Part shown: in pieces, positions 6,129 through 7,051 of the stretch | How positions within the stretch are numbered: the first letter of the stretch is position 1 | Layout of the letters: every line of letters begins with the position of its first letter | Source: Verrucomicrobia bacterium UBA4286 | GTDB lineage: Bacteria > Verrucomicrobiota > Kiritimatiellia > RFP12 > UBA1067 | Assembly (NCBI GenBank): GCA_002395905.1 | Contig: DGVK01000077.1 | Coordinates: forward strand, 1,465 to 8,515 | Direction of reading: 5' to 3' | Length of the DNA: 7,051 nt | Position numbers and translations under genes: made by a program | Notes under the pieces: generated by a model | The model's input: only the letters and a program-made list of their open reading frames with translations | What the model was told of the DNA's origin: nothing | Database searches by the model: none

Positions 6129-6808
6129 GGCTTTATGCGGTAGCCTACGCCGCGGATCGTCTCGATGTGGTCGGCCCACCGGCCGAGTTTCCTGCGCAGA
6201 TTCGCGATCTGCACGTCGACGGTGCGTTCCGTCACGGCCTTTTCGTCGTCGGCAAGAACTGCGTCGAGTATTCGCTGGCGCGCGAGGACGCGGCCCCTGT
6301 TGCGGGCGAGAAGAACGAGTATACGGAATTCGCCGGGGGCGAGTTTGAGCTGCACGCCGTCGAGCGCCGCGAGGTGGCCGTCTTCATCGATGGAAAGTCC
6401 GTCGAAATCCGCCGCCGCCGTCGCCACAGGCCCGCGCCTGAGAACCGCCCTCACCCTTGCGAGCAGGACCTCCCTGTCGAAAGGCTTCGTCACATAGTCG
6501 TCGGCGCCGCAGGTAAGCCCGCGAACGACATCCTCGTTCTGCGTCCGCGCAGTTAGCATTATGACGCGCGTCGCCGCAAGAGACGGCGTCTCGCGGATGC
6601 GCGAGCATACGGTGAAGCCGTCGAGCCCGGGAAGCATTATGTCGAGCAGGACGAGGTCGGGCCTGGAGCGTTTCACCTCGGCGAGGGCGTCGTCGCCGCG
6701 GGCCGAGGTCGCGACATGCCTGAAGCCGGCCCCGAGAAGCGCCATCTCCAGGATGGTGCGAATGGTGGCGTCGTCTTCGACTATAAGGATTTTCGCTATT
6801 TCGTCCAT
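6125..6808 (-). CDS. OmpR/PhoB-family response regulator
   Basis: A 227-residue two-domain regulator of normal family length. The receiver domain (about 1-120) has the acidic pair D12-D13, phosphoacceptor D56 in LLDIMLP, T86 in MLTAR and K108 in VTKPFD. The C-terminal winged helix (about 130-227) shows the family pattern: the LKLAPGEFRILVLLARNRGRV segment, then RTVDVQIANLRRKL as the recognition helix and IETIRGVGYRIKP as the wing. I chose ATG 6808 because AGAGG lies 7 nt upstream; TTG at 6826 would add six residues and lies at the foot of the terminator-like hairpin. Its stop overlaps the kinase start, the classic paired arrangement. It probably binds direct or repeated 11-bp-spaced half-sites, as OmpR/PhoB proteins do; the 11-bp arm array downstream of the kinase gene is a candidate target, which is inference. 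Confidence 0.93.
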   Translation of the reverse strand: MDEIAKILIVEDDATIRTILEMALLGAGFRHVATSARGDDALAEVKRSRPDLVLLDIMLPGLDGFTVCSRIRETPSLAATRVIMLTARTQNEDVVRGLTCGADDYVTKPFDREVLLARVRAVLRRGPVATAAADFDGLSIDEDGHLAALDGVQLKLAPGEFRILVLLARNRGRVLARQRILDAVLADDEKAVTERTVDVQIANLRRKLGRWADHIETIRGVGYRIKP

Positions 6809-6815
6809 GGCGGCG

Positions 6816-6820
6816 CCTCT
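6816..6820 (-). promoter_or_regulatory. Ribosome binding site for the response regulator
   Basis: The minus strand reads AGAGG with 7 nt to ATG 6808. It supports this start over TTG 6826, which has no such site. Confidence 0.6.
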
Positions 6821-6854
6821 AAACAAGTGGCGCCCCGGAGGATTCCGGAGCGCC
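6821..6854 (-). terminator. Probable intrinsic terminator after purM
   Basis: Reading the minus strand, GGCGCTCCGGA (6854-6844), loop ATCC, and TCCGGGGCGCC (6839-6829) form an 11-bp stem with a single G-U wobble. ACTTGTTT follows, an imperfect U-rich tail. The hairpin starts 5 nt after the purM stop and ends just before the regulator ribosome binding site. The stem is strong; the short broken U-tract may allow read-through. Confidence 0.65.
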
Positions 6855-6859
6855 GCTCG

Positions 6860-7051
6860 TCAGTTCTTGTAAACGACCTCTCCGCGGCCCTTGCGTATCA
6901 CACCGATGACGCTGTAGCTCTGATGCTGGGCCTTAAGAATGTTCGTCGCCTTCTCAAGCTGGTTCTTCGGCAGGATTATGACGTAGCCGATTCCCATGTT
7001 GAAGACGCGGTACATCTCGTCGTGGTCGACCTTGCCCTGGCGCTCGATGAA
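6860..7051 (-). CDS. purM: Phosphoribosylformylglycinamidine cyclo-ligase, C-terminal end
   Basis: The frame enters at the right edge and gives the last 63 residues to TGA at 6862-6860; the N-terminal part lies outside the window. The segment HDEMYRVFNMGIGYVIILP matches the conserved PurM C-terminal stretch (EM[YF]RTFNMGIGM in known AIR synthetases), followed by the usual strand-turn-strand ending (YSVIGVIRKGRGEVVYK). PurM catalyses ATP-dependent closure of FGAM to AIR, the fifth step of purine synthesis, in the cytoplasm. It appears functionally unrelated to the genes after it, and a terminator-like hairpin separates them. Confidence 0.88.
   Translation of the reverse strand, partial: FIERQGKVDHDEMYRVFNMGIGYVIILPKNQLEKATNILKAQHQSYSVIGVIRKGRGEVVYKN

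Noticed and set aside
6809..6826. TTG start at 6826 for the response regulator
   Set aside because: It has no ribosome binding site and sits at the base of the hairpin, while ATG 6808 has AGAGG at good spacing and gives the usual receiver-domain start.

Overview
The window is GC-rich, and every gene I can support lies on the minus strand, so genes are read from high to low coordinates. The style of the secreted proteins (Sec signal peptides, tandem LamG-like domains, a cysteine-rich repeat protein) together with the GC content would fit a Verrucomicrobiota/Kiritimatiellota/Lentisphaerota-type Gram-negative bacterium. This is an impression from family style, not a placement: no rRNA or other decisive phylogenetic marker is present, only a short piece of purM.

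Layout in transcription order. (1) 7051-6860: the C-terminal 63 residues of PurM (AIR synthetase), followed within 5 nt by an 11-bp GC-rich hairpin (6854-6829) that looks like an intrinsic terminator. (2) 6808-6125 and 6128-4947: an OmpR/PhoB-type response regulator and a membrane histidine kinase, overlapping by ATGA. (3) 4946-4668: the only sizeable intergenic region. It carries a 22-bp tandem repeat array (4795-4920) built from 6-base arms that alternate in orientation every 11 bp, then an 8-bp inverted repeat enclosing two 9-bp direct repeats, then a sigma70-like promoter and a good Shine-Dalgarno. (4) 4667-1: three genes for exported proteins in one apparent operon: a 900-residue protein with three LamG-like domains and a terminal Ig-like domain; a 309-residue cysteine-rich, propeller-like protein; and an exported HAD-superfamily phosphatase that runs off the left edge. 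The last two genes are 1 nt apart.

How it may work together: the three exported proteins look like a surface or periplasmic module for binding and processing a polymer or phosphorylated compound. The adjacent two-component system could control it through the repeat-rich region in front of the first gene. That link rests on position and on the 11-bp periodicity (about one helical turn, as in OmpR/PhoB-family sites) and is inference. No mobile element, tRNA, rRNA or CRISPR was seen. The most unusual item is the 22-bp alternating-arm array with the inverted repeat next to the promoter.
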